From DATFEN01 sp035691285 (GTDB lineage: Bacteria > Acidobacteriota > Vicinamibacteria > Fen-336), in NCBI GenBank assembly GCA_035691285.1, contig DASSJI010000058.1, positions 1-31,913 on the forward strand: a DNA stretch of 31,913 nucleotides. The letters are read 5' to 3'. Shown piece by piece: positions 23,679 to 31,283 of this stretch; position 1 is the first letter of the stretch; every line of letters starts with the position of its first letter. The notes beneath the pieces are model-generated. The model made no database searches. It was given only the letters and a program-made list of their open reading frames with translations, and was not told the origin of the DNA. A program made the position numbers and the translations under genes.

Positions 23679-25403
23679 TTGGCGGACATCGAGTTCTCGG
23701 TCGCGACCGCCCGGCCCGTGGCCGAGGTCAAGAGCACCATCGACGCCGAGATCGCCGCCCGCCTGCCCGGCGGGCGCATCAAGCGCTTCTGGGAGGGCGA
23801 CGTCTTCCGGCTCGTGGGCATGGGCGCCGACGGTCACATCGAGGTCCGACCAGGCGAGGTGCGGGTCTCGGTCGTGCTGAAGGCGCCGCTGTCCTTCATG
23901 AAGGGCAAGGTCGAGCAGGGGCTGCGCGAGACCGTGGAGAAGGCGGCCGGAGGCGATGGCCGCCCGGCGCCCGAACGGCCCGGCTCCCTTGCCTCCACGC
24001 TGCCCGACGAAGGCCTCCCCCCGGAAGAGGTGGACGGGCTGCGCGCGCGCCTCGACGGCGTGGTGCTGCCCGGCCCGCAGGCTCACGACGAGTTCCTGAC
24101 GAACTTCGGGCACCTTCATCACTGGCGGCCGCGCCTGGTCGTCAAGCCCGCGTCGCCGGACGACGTCCTCGCGACGCTCGCCCACGCCAGGCGCCACGGG
24201 CTCACGGTCTCGACCCGCGGCGCCGCCCATTCCCAGTCCGAGCTGGCGATCAACCGGGACGGGATCCTGCTGGACATGAAGTCGATGGACCGCATCCTGG
24301 AGGTGGACGAGGCGTCGCGGACGGCCACCGTCGAGGCCGGAGCCGTCTGGCGCGACGTCGTGGCGCGAACTTGGCGCCACGGCCTCATCCCGCCCGTGCT
24401 GACGAACAACCTCTCGGTCACGGTGGGGGGCACCCTGTCCGTCGCAGGCATCGGCGTCGCCTCGTTCAGGCACGGCGCGCAGACCGACAACGTCGAGGAG
24501 CTGGAGGTGGCGACTGTGGACGGAGCGGTCCACCGCTGCTCGCGAAGCGAGAGGCCCGAACTGTTCTGGGGCGTGCTCTCGGGCCTGGGCCAGGTCGCCA
24601 TCATCCTCAGGGCGAAGCTGCGCCTGCGCCGCGCCAAGCCCATGACCCGGAGCTACTACCTGCTGTACGACGACCACCGGCGCTTCCTCGAGGACGCCAG
24701 GGCGGCGATGGATTCCGGCCGCTGGGACTACCTCGAGTCGTGGTGCGCGCCGTGCCCACAGGGCCTCAAGTGGGTCGGCGGCGTGAGGCAGCCGTTCGCG
24801 AAGTGGATGTTCCCGTTTCACCTGACCGCGGAGTTCGAGACGGGCCGGGAGCCCGACGCGGCGCGGCTGCTCGAGGGGCTCAGGCCGTACGCCAACCTCC
24901 ACGTCGACGACCTGCCGACCCACGAGTTCGCGAACCGCCTGGTGCCGGTGTTCGACGTGTGGCGCAAGCTCGGAACCTGGGAACACCTCCATCCCTGGAT
25001 GGAGGTGGTGATGCCGTACTCCACGGTGGCCGAGTTCCTGGACGCGATCCTTCCCGATCTGTCGCCCGGTGTGAACGTCGGCGGACACGTGCTGCTGTGG
25101 CCGGCGCGCAGCTCTGTATCCGAGGTCAAGCTGTTCATGCACCCGCAGGAGGAGTACCTCGTCGGCTTCGGGATCCTGCCGGCGGTGCCGCCGAAGCTGT
25201 GGGACCAGGTGCGCCCCCGCCTTCAGGCCGCCAGCGACCTGTCGATCGCCATGGGGGGCAAGCGCTACCTGTCCGGCTACGTCGCCTTCGACGCGGCTGA
25301 GTGGCGCGAGCACTTCGGACCGCGCTGGGCCGAGCTCGAGCGCCTCAAGAAGGAGTGGGATCCCGAAGGCCGCCTGAATCCCGGATTCGTGCGGTACGCT
25401 TGA
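23679..25403 (+). CDS. Fusion of a PHA-granule-regulator-like domain with an FAD-linked (cytokinin-dehydrogenase-like) oxidoreductase
   Basis: A 574-residue protein in two parts. Residues ~1-95 (IEFSVATARPVAEVKSTIDAE, RIKRFWEGDVFRLVGMGADG, then LKAPLSFMKGKVEQGLRETVEKAA) match the small stand-alone polyhydroxyalkanoate-system domain. A Pro/Gly-rich linker leads into a PCMH-type FAD domain from ~140: VVKPASPDDVLATLAHARRHG, STRGAAHSQSELAI (His at the place of the flavinylated His of cytokinin oxidases), VTVGGTLSVAGIGVASFRHGAQTDNVEELEVATVDG and GLGQVAIILRAKL. The C-terminus LKKEWDPEGRLNPG is the usual closing motif. The reading frame runs through without a break. TTG 23679 is the likely start. 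The substrate is unknown. Confidence 0.82.
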   Translation: MADIEFSVATARPVAEVKSTIDAEIAARLPGGRIKRFWEGDVFRLVGMGADGHIEVRPGEVRVSVVLKAPLSFMKGKVEQGLRETVEKAAGGDGRPAPERPGSLASTLPDEGLPPEEVDGLRARLDGVVLPGPQAHDEFLTNFGHLHHWRPRLVVKPASPDDVLATLAHARRHGLTVSTRGAAHSQSELAINRDGILLDMKSMDRILEVDEASRTATVEAGAVWRDVVARTWRHGLIPPVLTNNLSVTVGGTLSVAGIGVASFRHGAQTDNVEELEVATVDGAVHRCSRSERPELFWGVLSGLGQVAIILRAKLRLRRAKPMTRSYYLLYDDHRRFLEDARAAMDSGRWDYLESWCAPCPQGLKWVGGVRQPFAKWMFPFHLTAEFETGREPDAARLLEGLRPYANLHVDDLPTHEFANRLVPVFDVWRKLGTWEHLHPWMEVVMPYSTVAEFLDAILPDLSPGVNVGGHVLLWPARSSVSEVKLFMHPQEEYLVGFGILPAVPPKLWDQVRPRLQAASDLSIAMGGKRYLSGYVAFDAAEWREHFGPRWAELERLKKEWDPEGRLNPGFVRYA

Positions 25404-25439
25404 CGCCCGCGGCCCTCGCAAAACGCCCGCGGTCTGGCA

Positions 25440-25445
25440 TACTAT
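25440..25445 (+). promoter_or_regulatory. Putative -10 element (TACTAT) directly before the PilZ gene
   Basis: The AT-rich CATACTAT block ends four bases before the GTG at 25450, in a 46-bp gap after the FAD oxidoreductase gene. Initiation would fall on the start codon, so the mRNA should be leaderless. No -35 consensus is evident. Confidence 0.45.
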
Positions 25446-25449
25446 CGGC

Positions 25450-26232
25450 GTGATCAATCCCTCCGTGCGCGAGCGCCGTCGCCACCCGCGGCTGGCGCAG
25501 AAGCTGCCCGTGCGCGTCGTCGGATATGCGCCGAACGGAAGCCCCTGGGAAGAGACGACGACGACCCGCGACGTGTCGCAAGGAGGGATCTCCATGATCC
25601 TGCCGCGGTCGTCGTTCAAGGGGCAGGTCCTGCAGCTCGCGCTGCCGCTTCCGCGCAGCCTGAGGGAGTTCGACCAGGACGAGCCGGAGCTTCGGGTCTA
25701 CGGCATCGTCCGCGACACCATCGAGGGGCACGGCGTCTGCCAGCTCGGCGTGAAGTTCTTCGGCAAACAGCCGCCGCGGGGCTTCGACCGCACGCCGGGC
25801 GCGGCGTTCCTGATGCCCTCGGACCTCCCGCCGGTCGCGCTCAGCGCGCCGGCCGAGGAATCGGCGCCGAAGGCCGACCCGGCGCCGACCGGGGATCGCC
25901 GCACCCGCGAGCGGGACCCTCAGGACTGGCGCCACAGACGCCGCCACGAGCGGCTCCAGATGTTCGTCGCGTTCCACCTGCAGCAGCTGGACGAATGGGG
26001 CGCGGTGCTGGCCGAGGAGCGGACCGTGTCCGAGAACGTGAGCCTGGGCGGGGCGCGCCTCAAGACCACGGGGCACTTCTGCGTGGGGGAGGTCGTCGTG
26101 CTCCGGCAGGCGAGCGGCGCGTTCGAGACCCGGGCGCAGGTCAAGGGGTTCACCGTAGGCCCGGACGGGGGCAACCACGTGGGGGTGATGTTCCTCGACG
26201 CCGGCCCCGAGCACCTGGTCCGGAGCCACTGA
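25450..26232 (+). CDS. Tandem PilZ-domain protein, likely c-di-GMP receptor
   Basis: A 260-residue cytoplasmic protein with two PilZ domains and nothing else. Domain 1 has R10-x3-R14 (RRHPR) and D41-x-S43-x2-G46 (DVSQGG). Domain 2 has R164-x3-R168 (RRHER) and N196-x-S198-x2-G201 (NVSLGG). Both therefore keep the RxxxR and (D/N)xSxxG motifs that bind cyclic di-GMP. A Pro/Ala-rich linker (~120-155) joins them. The output partner is unknown; it sits next to no flagellar or cellulose gene, but lies ~3 kb from a glycan export locus. It converges on the desaturase gene with a 13-bp gap. Confidence 0.88.
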   Translation: MINPSVRERRRHPRLAQKLPVRVVGYAPNGSPWEETTTTRDVSQGGISMILPRSSFKGQVLQLALPLPRSLREFDQDEPELRVYGIVRDTIEGHGVCQLGVKFFGKQPPRGFDRTPGAAFLMPSDLPPVALSAPAEESAPKADPAPTGDRRTRERDPQDWRHRRRHERLQMFVAFHLQQLDEWGAVLAEERTVSENVSLGGARLKTTGHFCVGEVVVLRQASGAFETRAQVKGFTVGPDGGNHVGVMFLDAGPEHLVRSH

Positions 26233-26245
26233 CGCACGCGCGGCG

Positions 26246-27250
26246 CTAGCTGGACGCGACGACCTCGGCGGCGGCTCCTGCCGGGCGCGCTGACAGCGCC
26301 CAGTTCGTGTGGGGCGCGCGGTTCAGGACGAACCACTGCCACACGATGCTGCGATACGTGCGGGGCGTGAGGCCCAGCTCGGCGTAGAGCGGGCGCAGCT
26401 TCATGTGGAGGCTGCGCAGGTTGTAGAAGGGCACCCGCGGGAAGTAGTGGTGCTCGAGGTGGTAGTTCGAGTACACGAACAGGAACTCCCACAAGCGGCT
26501 CGGACCCATCAGCGTCGACCACTTGAGGGGGTGACCGGGGTCGATGTCGTAGTGCTGGCCGAGGCGGTTCAGGGTGAAGGCGACCGGGAACACGAGGAAG
26601 TAGGGCACGAGCCACGCTCGCAGCATCGCTCCCGGGCCGCCGAAGGCCCAGAGCAGCGTTGCCACGGCGAGCTGGATGACGACCGTGGTCAGCCGCTCTC
26701 GGGCGATCGTACGGCGCAGGCCCTCCGGGTAGCTCCGCGCCTCCCGGGCCGCGGCCCGGAAGTAGATGGGCATCAGCGCCGGCGTGCAGTAGAGCAGCTT
26801 GTACCAGCGAGCGTTGCGCCTGGGCGACAGCCAGTGCCGCTTGGGATCGCCGAGGGCGTCCCCCAGGTTGTCGTGGTGGTCGAGGTGCCAGCGCGTGAAC
26901 TGGGAGGCCGAGATCCCGCTCGTGATGGCGTAGGCGAGCCCGAGCGCGCGCTCGAGCGCCGGGCGGGGCCTCTTGAACACGCCGTCGTGCACGACCTCGT
27001 GCAGGAGCACGGTCATGTTGAAGAACGTGAAGCCCTGGAGCAGGGCCGCCGGTACCCAGAGCCAGGGACTCGTCTGGGTCCAGAGGACGTAGCTGCAGGC
27101 GGCGACGATGGCGAACTGCCGGGCCGCGTAGGCCAGGTGGAGGGCGGGGCGCTTGACGTGCAGCGCCTTCAGCTCGGCGTGAGGGATCGCGTCGCGAAGC
27201 ACCTGCTTGAAGCCCTGCACGGAGCGCCAGTAGTGATGGTTCGAGCGCAT
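26246..27250 (-). CDS. Membrane fatty-acid desaturase
   Basis: A 334-residue integral membrane di-iron desaturase/hydroxylase. The three histidine boxes are complete: H84-x3-H88 (HEVVH), H122-x2-H125-H126 (HLDHH) and H264-x2-H267-H268 (HLEHH), with an extra His in GQHYDIDPGH. Hydrophobic segments flank the boxes as in FADS-type enzymes. It would introduce a double bond or hydroxyl group into acyl chains or a related lipid, with electrons from ferredoxin. ATG 27250 (MRSNHHYW) is chosen over the in-frame GTG at 27274 because a TAGAAT at 27262-27267 lies between them, placing the transcript start just before this ATG. Confidence 0.92.
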   Translation of the reverse strand: MRSNHHYWRSVQGFKQVLRDAIPHAELKALHVKRPALHLAYAARQFAIVAACSYVLWTQTSPWLWVPAALLQGFTFFNMTVLLHEVVHDGVFKRPRPALERALGLAYAITSGISASQFTRWHLDHHDNLGDALGDPKRHWLSPRRNARWYKLLYCTPALMPIYFRAAAREARSYPEGLRRTIARERLTTVVIQLAVATLLWAFGGPGAMLRAWLVPYFLVFPVAFTLNRLGQHYDIDPGHPLKWSTLMGPSRLWEFLFVYSNYHLEHHYFPRVPFYNLRSLHMKLRPLYAELGLTPRTYRSIVWQWFVLNRAPHTNWALSARPAGAAAEVVASS

Positions 27251-27261
27251 GCGAGCCGCCG

Positions 27262-27267
27262 ATTCTA
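27262..27267 (-). promoter_or_regulatory. Putative -10 element (TAGAAT) of the desaturase gene
   Basis: On the minus strand TAGAAT precedes the ATG at 27250 by 11 bases, implying a leader of about five bases. It lies in the 37-bp gap after the AP2-like gene, so the desaturase can be expressed independently of that gene. Confidence 0.5.
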
Positions 27268-27287
27268 CCAGCACGGCGGCCGGGCGC

Positions 27288-27725
27288 CTACTTGTGCCTG
27301 CGCGCCTTGGGAAGCCGGGTCAGGCGCCCGAAGGCCGCCCGCACCTCCCGGAGGCCCCGGGCGCGCGCTCGGCGCGCCAGCTCGTGGGCCCGCCCGCCGC
27401 CGAAGCGTCCGACAGCGAAGGTGCGCCGCCGGCGCTCGCCTCTCACGGTCGTCCAGCTCGCGCCGTAGCGGACGGCGCGGCCGTTTCGGTCGCGCTCGAC
27501 GTAGACGCCGCGCGCCGCGCCATTCCCCAGGCGGCGCACGGCGAGCGCCGGGGGCAGTTTGGTCAACAGGCCGTCACGATGGCGCACCGCCGCGTTGAAG
27601 GATCCGCGGCGGCCTCCGTGCCGGCTGTCCGAGAAGTACTTGTAATAACGCCGGCCGCCTCGCCTCACGCTCACGACCCAACCGTGGAAGCGGTGGTCGA
27701 AGCGCGATACGTTCTTCGCTCTCAT
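27288..27725 (-). CDS. Small basic protein with two AP2/ERF-like repeats, possible DNA-binding protein
   Basis: A 145-residue, strongly Arg-rich protein. Two related units can be seen. Unit 1 (~13-55) is HGWVVSVRRGGRRYYKYFSD, then HGGRRGSFNAAVRHRDGLL. Unit 2 (~72-125) is RGVYVERDRNG, then YGASWTTVRGERRRRTFAVGRFGG and AHELARRARARG. Each has the AP2 outline: G-W/V-Y, beta hairpin ending in F, a Gly-rich turn, then an Ala-rich helix. Bacterial AP2-superfamily proteins of this type (Y/W-x-FSD-x-GG-x-A-x-RD) are known but poorly studied; some are homing-endonuclease-associated DNA-binding modules. ATG 27725 is the first in-frame start. It stands alone, upstream of the desaturase. Confidence 0.7.
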   Translation of the reverse strand: MRAKNVSRFDHRFHGWVVSVRRGGRRYYKYFSDSRHGGRRGSFNAAVRHRDGLLTKLPPALAVRRLGNGAARGVYVERDRNGRAVRYGASWTTVRGERRRRTFAVGRFGGGRAHELARRARARGLREVRAAFGRLTRLPKARRHK

Positions 27726-27872
27726 CGCCGAAACACGCTCCCCGTCTCGATTCTCGCGCCATAGCCGCTCGCTGTCGAGCCGAAAATCCGGTGCGCTCCG
27801 GCTGCGGTCAGTCCCGTTTGTCGCCAACCCGCGTTCGCAGAGTGCCTTGGCAACCAGGCAATCGCCACGCGC

Positions 27873-27901
27873 CCGTCCTCGTCGTAGGACGGACGTATAC
27901 T
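27873..27901 (+). promoter_or_regulatory. Inverted repeat plus -10 element ahead of the HerA-like ATPase gene
   Basis: CCGTCCT (27873-27879) and AGGACGG (27886-27892) are exact inverted repeats with a six-base centre. TATACT at 27896-27901 is a good -10 and lies eight bases before the ATG at 27910, implying a leaderless mRNA. The palindrome occupies the -35/spacer region, where a regulator would act. The rest of the 184-bp divergent gap (27726-27872) shows nothing else I can support. Confidence 0.5.
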
Positions 27902-27909
27902 CCGGCGCG

Positions 27910-30090
27910 ATGGCGAAAGGCTTGTACCTCGGCAAGGTCTTCGACCCCGCCGGAGGGCTCGGCACCCGCCTCGACCTCGACGCCGACGACCTCTTGACGC
28001 ACGGCTTCATCGTCGGCATGACCGGCTCGGGCAAGACCGGGCTCGCGATCGTGATGATCGAGGAGCTCGTGCGGCAGGGCGTGCCGGTTCTCGCCATCGA
28101 CCCGAAGGGCGATCTCGGCAACCTCCTGCTCACCTTCGGCCGGCTCGACGCGGCCTCCTTCGAGCCGTGGCTCGACAGCGACGCGGTCCGACGGGAGGGA
28201 CAGAGCGCCGCTCAGATAGCCGAGGCGTGGCGGAACGGTCTCGCCGAGTGGGGTTTGGACGGGAAGGACGTCGCGAGCCTCGAGGGCGCCCGCGAGGCCA
28301 CGATCTACACGCCCGGCTCGACGGCAGGCGTACCGCTCGACGTGCTCCAGTCCCTCGAAGCGCCGGCCGCTCCCTTCGAGTCCGCGCAGGAGGACCTGCG
28401 CGACGAGATCACCGGCATCGTCGCGGGAATCCTGGGCCTGCTCGGCATCGAGGCCGACCCGCTCCAGTCGCGGGAGTTCATCCTGCTCTCGACGCTGATC
28501 GAGACGGCGTGGCGGGAAGGCCGGGGCCTGACGCTCGAGTCGCTCCTCGCCGGCGTGGCCGATCCGCCCTTCGAGAGGCTCGGCGCGCTCGCCGTGGAGA
28601 GCGTGTTCCCGCGCCGCGAGCGGCAGGGCCTGCTGCTCGCCCTCAACAACCTGCTCGCGGCGCCCTCCTTCGAGGCCTGGCGCCGCGGCGAGCCGCTCGA
28701 CGTCGATCGGATGCTGCGCACGGGCGACGGCCGGGCGCGGCTCTCCATCGTCTACACCGCGCACCTGCAGGAGGCCGAGCGCCTGTTCGTGACCGCGCTC
28801 GTGCTCGACAAGGTGAAGACGTGGATGCGGCGGCAGCCTGGCACGAGCGCGCTCCGCGCCCTCGTGTACATGGACGAGATCTTCGGCTACTTCCCGCCGC
28901 ATCCTGCGAACCCTCCGACGAAGCGGCCGCTGCTGACGCTCCTGAAGCAGGCGCGCGCCCAGGGCGTCGGCGTCGTGCTGGCGACCCAGAACCCCGTGGA
29001 CCTCGACTACAAGGGCCTGGCCAACGCCGGGACGTGGCTCGTGGGAACGCTGCAGACGCAGCAGGACCGCGCGCGCCTGCGCGAGGGCCTGCTCGGCACC
29101 GGCCTGGCGGAGGCAGCCCTCGACGCCCTCCTCGACGGCACGCGCAAGCGCGTGTTCCTCCTCCACGACGTTCACCGAGCCGGTCCCACGCTCGTCCACG
29201 TGCGCTGGGCCATGTCGTACCTGCGCGGCCCCTTGACCCGGGAGGAGGTCGGCCGGCTCATGGCGGGCCGAGCCGCCGCGGCGCCGCGCGCCGCCGAGCC
29301 CGCCGGGGCGGCACCGGTCCTCCCATCGCCGCTCACGCACAACTACGCGTCGAAGTACGGCGGGGCCCTGGCCGATCCCCACGTCTTCGTGAAGTACGCG
29401 GTCCGGTACAAGGGGGCCGGCGAGGTCGTGGCCTCGAAGGCGTGGCCGCTCTCGGGCGCGACGCCCGCCGACAGCCTCGAGGCCGAGGCCATCGAGGTCG
29501 CGGAGGCCGAGCTCGCCAAGGCGCCGAGCGGCGCGATCCGCCACGGAGACCTTCCCGAGTGGCTCGGCCGCGATGGGGCGAGGCTCCTCGAGAAGGCCCT
29601 GCGCGACCGCCTGCCGGACAAGCTGGCCACGACGGTCCAGTACGACCCCATCACCAAGGAGACGTCGGCGCCCGGTGAACCGGCCGAGGTTTTCGCGGCC
29701 CGGCTCGGCGCTTCGGGCGGCGGCGCTCCGGCGGCGAAGCTCCGCGAGCGTCTCGCGCGCAAGCGACGCGAGCTCGAGCTGCAGAAGGACGACGTGTCCG
29801 CGCGCAGCAAGGAGAAGTGGCTGGCCGTGGGCTCCGCGATCCTCTCGAACATCGGGCTGCTCACGGGTCGCAAGCGCACCATCTCCGGAGCGGGCGCGGT
29901 GCTGAGCAAGAACCGCCTCGAGAACGCCGCCGAAGGGCGGCTCGACGCTCTCTCCCAGGAGATCGCCTCCCTCGAGCAGGAGCTCGGCGCCCTCGAGACC
30001 GTGGACGCGGCGCGCTTCGAGGCTCGTCCGCTCGTTCCCGGGAAAGGCGACGTGAAGCTCCTGCGCTACGATCTCCTCTGGGTGAGCTGA
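27910..30090 (+). CDS. HerA/DUF87-type ATP-binding protein
   Basis: A 726-residue P-loop ATPase of the HerA/FtsK superfamily. Walker A is GMTGSGKT (residues 36-43), followed by VLAIDPKGDLGNLL. Walker B is ALVYMDEIFGY (D322, E323), followed by LLTLLKQARAQGVGVVLATQNPVDLDYKGLAN, the sensor region of HerA-like motors. The N-terminus LYLGKVFDPAG is the short beta-barrel-like start of the family. The C-terminal ~250 residues hold a helical, charged region (LRERLARKRRELELQKDDVSARSKEKW) and a coiled-coil-like end (LSQEIASLEQELGALE). No nuclease gene (NurA, SIR2) is adjacent, so a DNA-end-processing or defence role is not supported. The SpoIIE-type gene follows after five bases. Confidence 0.87.
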   Translation: MAKGLYLGKVFDPAGGLGTRLDLDADDLLTHGFIVGMTGSGKTGLAIVMIEELVRQGVPVLAIDPKGDLGNLLLTFGRLDAASFEPWLDSDAVRREGQSAAQIAEAWRNGLAEWGLDGKDVASLEGAREATIYTPGSTAGVPLDVLQSLEAPAAPFESAQEDLRDEITGIVAGILGLLGIEADPLQSREFILLSTLIETAWREGRGLTLESLLAGVADPPFERLGALAVESVFPRRERQGLLLALNNLLAAPSFEAWRRGEPLDVDRMLRTGDGRARLSIVYTAHLQEAERLFVTALVLDKVKTWMRRQPGTSALRALVYMDEIFGYFPPHPANPPTKRPLLTLLKQARAQGVGVVLATQNPVDLDYKGLANAGTWLVGTLQTQQDRARLREGLLGTGLAEAALDALLDGTRKRVFLLHDVHRAGPTLVHVRWAMSYLRGPLTREEVGRLMAGRAAAAPRAAEPAGAAPVLPSPLTHNYASKYGGALADPHVFVKYAVRYKGAGEVVASKAWPLSGATPADSLEAEAIEVAEAELAKAPSGAIRHGDLPEWLGRDGARLLEKALRDRLPDKLATTVQYDPITKETSAPGEPAEVFAARLGASGGGAPAAKLRERLARKRRELELQKDDVSARSKEKWLAVGSAILSNIGLLTGRKRTISGAGAVLSKNRLENAAEGRLDALSQEIASLEQELGALETVDAARFEARPLVPGKGDVKLLRYDLLWVS

Positions 30091-30095
30091 CGGCC

Positions 30096-31283
30096 GTGAG
30101 CCAGGCGCGGCGCCTCGACGAGCTGGAGGAGAAGCTGGGCAGGCGCGGAGAGCGCCGGCGCGCGAACCGGGGCCAGGCGGACTACTGGCAGCGCGTGCAG
30201 GAGCTGTTCACCCGCGACGTCACGGTCAAGGCGCTCCGGGAGCTGGCCGAGAGCGACGCGCGCGACACGGTCGCGTACTTCTCCCGCGAGATCGATTTCG
30301 ACGACCTGAAGCGCAAGCCGTTCTGGAAGCGCGTGCCGGCCTCGGCCTTCCGCTTGTTCGAGGCGATCGCCTGGCGCCTCTCCCCGGCGCGGCGCCTGCT
30401 CTTCGCTGGGGCCACGATCGTGCTGGCGTTCGGCTGGGCCGACTACCTGCTGGGCGTCTTGAGTCGCGGGGGTTGGCCGAGCATCCCGTCGTTCCTGCTC
30501 GTCGCCACGACCCTCCTCTTCGCCCTCCTGACCCTCGAGCTACGCGACAAGCTCTCCCTCAAGGGCGACCTGGAGATCGCCCGCCAGATCCAGTTCGGGC
30601 TGCTGCCCTTCGAGCCGTGGGCCGCCGGCACGCTGCGGGCCCGGGCCGCGATGCGCCCGGCGAACACCGTGGGGGGCGACTACTTCGACCTGGTCGAGCT
30701 GGGCGACGGCCGCTTCGCCGTCGCCATCGGCGACGTGGCGGGCAAGGGCATGCCGGCCGCGCTGCTCATGGCCCTGCTGCAAGGGAGCCTGCGCACCCTC
30801 GTGACCGCGGGCCTGCGCGGCGCCGAGCTCGTCGCCCGCCTCAACCAGCACCTCACCGCCAGCATCCCGCGCAACCGGCTCGTGACGCTGTTCTACGCCG
30901 AGGTCGATGCCGCCGGCGGTCCCCTTCGCTACGTCAACGCCGGCCACAACCCGCCGCTGCTGGCGCGCTCGGACGGAGCGCTCCAGAGCCTCGCCGGCAC
31001 GGGCGTGGCGCTGGGCATCATGCCAGACGCGCTCTTCGAATGCGTCGAGACGGCCTTCGGCGGGGGAGACCGGCTGCTGCTCTACACCGACGGCATCGTC
31101 GAGGCCGAGAACCCGGCCGACGAGGCCTACGGCGAGGAGCGACTCAGGAGCTTTCTGGCCGGTCGCAGAGCCGCGCCCGCCGAGATGCTGATCGACGGCC
31201 TGGTGGCCGACGTGCTGGCGCATGCCGGACCGCTGCGCCCGCGGGACGACATGACGCTCCTCGTCCTGGATCGCGGGGCGTGA
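30096..31283 (+). CDS. Membrane-anchored SpoIIE/PP2C-type serine phosphatase
   Basis: A 395-residue protein. Residues ~1-85 are a charged helical cytoplasmic region. Two membrane segments follow (~LLFAGATIVLAFGWADYLLGVL and SFLLVATTLLFALLTLEL). A short linker typical of RsbU proteins (LEIARQIQFGLLP) leads to the PP2C-like domain, with metal-binding residues in NTVGGDYFDLVELGDGRFAVAIGDVAGKGMPAALLMA, YVNAGHNPP, LLLYTDGIVEAEN and a final RDDMTLLVLDR. Such enzymes dephosphorylate anti-anti-sigma (STAS) proteins in partner-switching pathways; no STAS or HATPase gene is next to it in this window. GTG 30096 follows the ATPase stop by five bases, and its stop overlaps the next GTG. Confidence 0.92.
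   Translation: MSQARRLDELEEKLGRRGERRRANRGQADYWQRVQELFTRDVTVKALRELAESDARDTVAYFSREIDFDDLKRKPFWKRVPASAFRLFEAIAWRLSPARRLLFAGATIVLAFGWADYLLGVLSRGGWPSIPSFLLVATTLLFALLTLELRDKLSLKGDLEIARQIQFGLLPFEPWAAGTLRARAAMRPANTVGGDYFDLVELGDGRFAVAIGDVAGKGMPAALLMALLQGSLRTLVTAGLRGAELVARLNQHLTASIPRNRLVTLFYAEVDAAGGPLRYVNAGHNPPLLARSDGALQSLAGTGVALGIMPDALFECVETAFGGGDRLLLYTDGIVEAENPADEAYGEERLRSFLAGRRAAPAEMLIDGLVADVLAHAGPLRPRDDMTLLVLDRGA

Noticed and set aside
27251..27274. GTG start eight codons upstream for the desaturase
   Set aside because: The TAGAAT -10 element lies inside this extension, and the first residues do not look like the family start.
27910..31283. HerA-type ATPase as part of an anti-phage defence island
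   Set aside because: No SIR2, NurA, nuclease, methylase or other defence gene is adjacent. The neighbours are a phosphatase and a lipoprotein.
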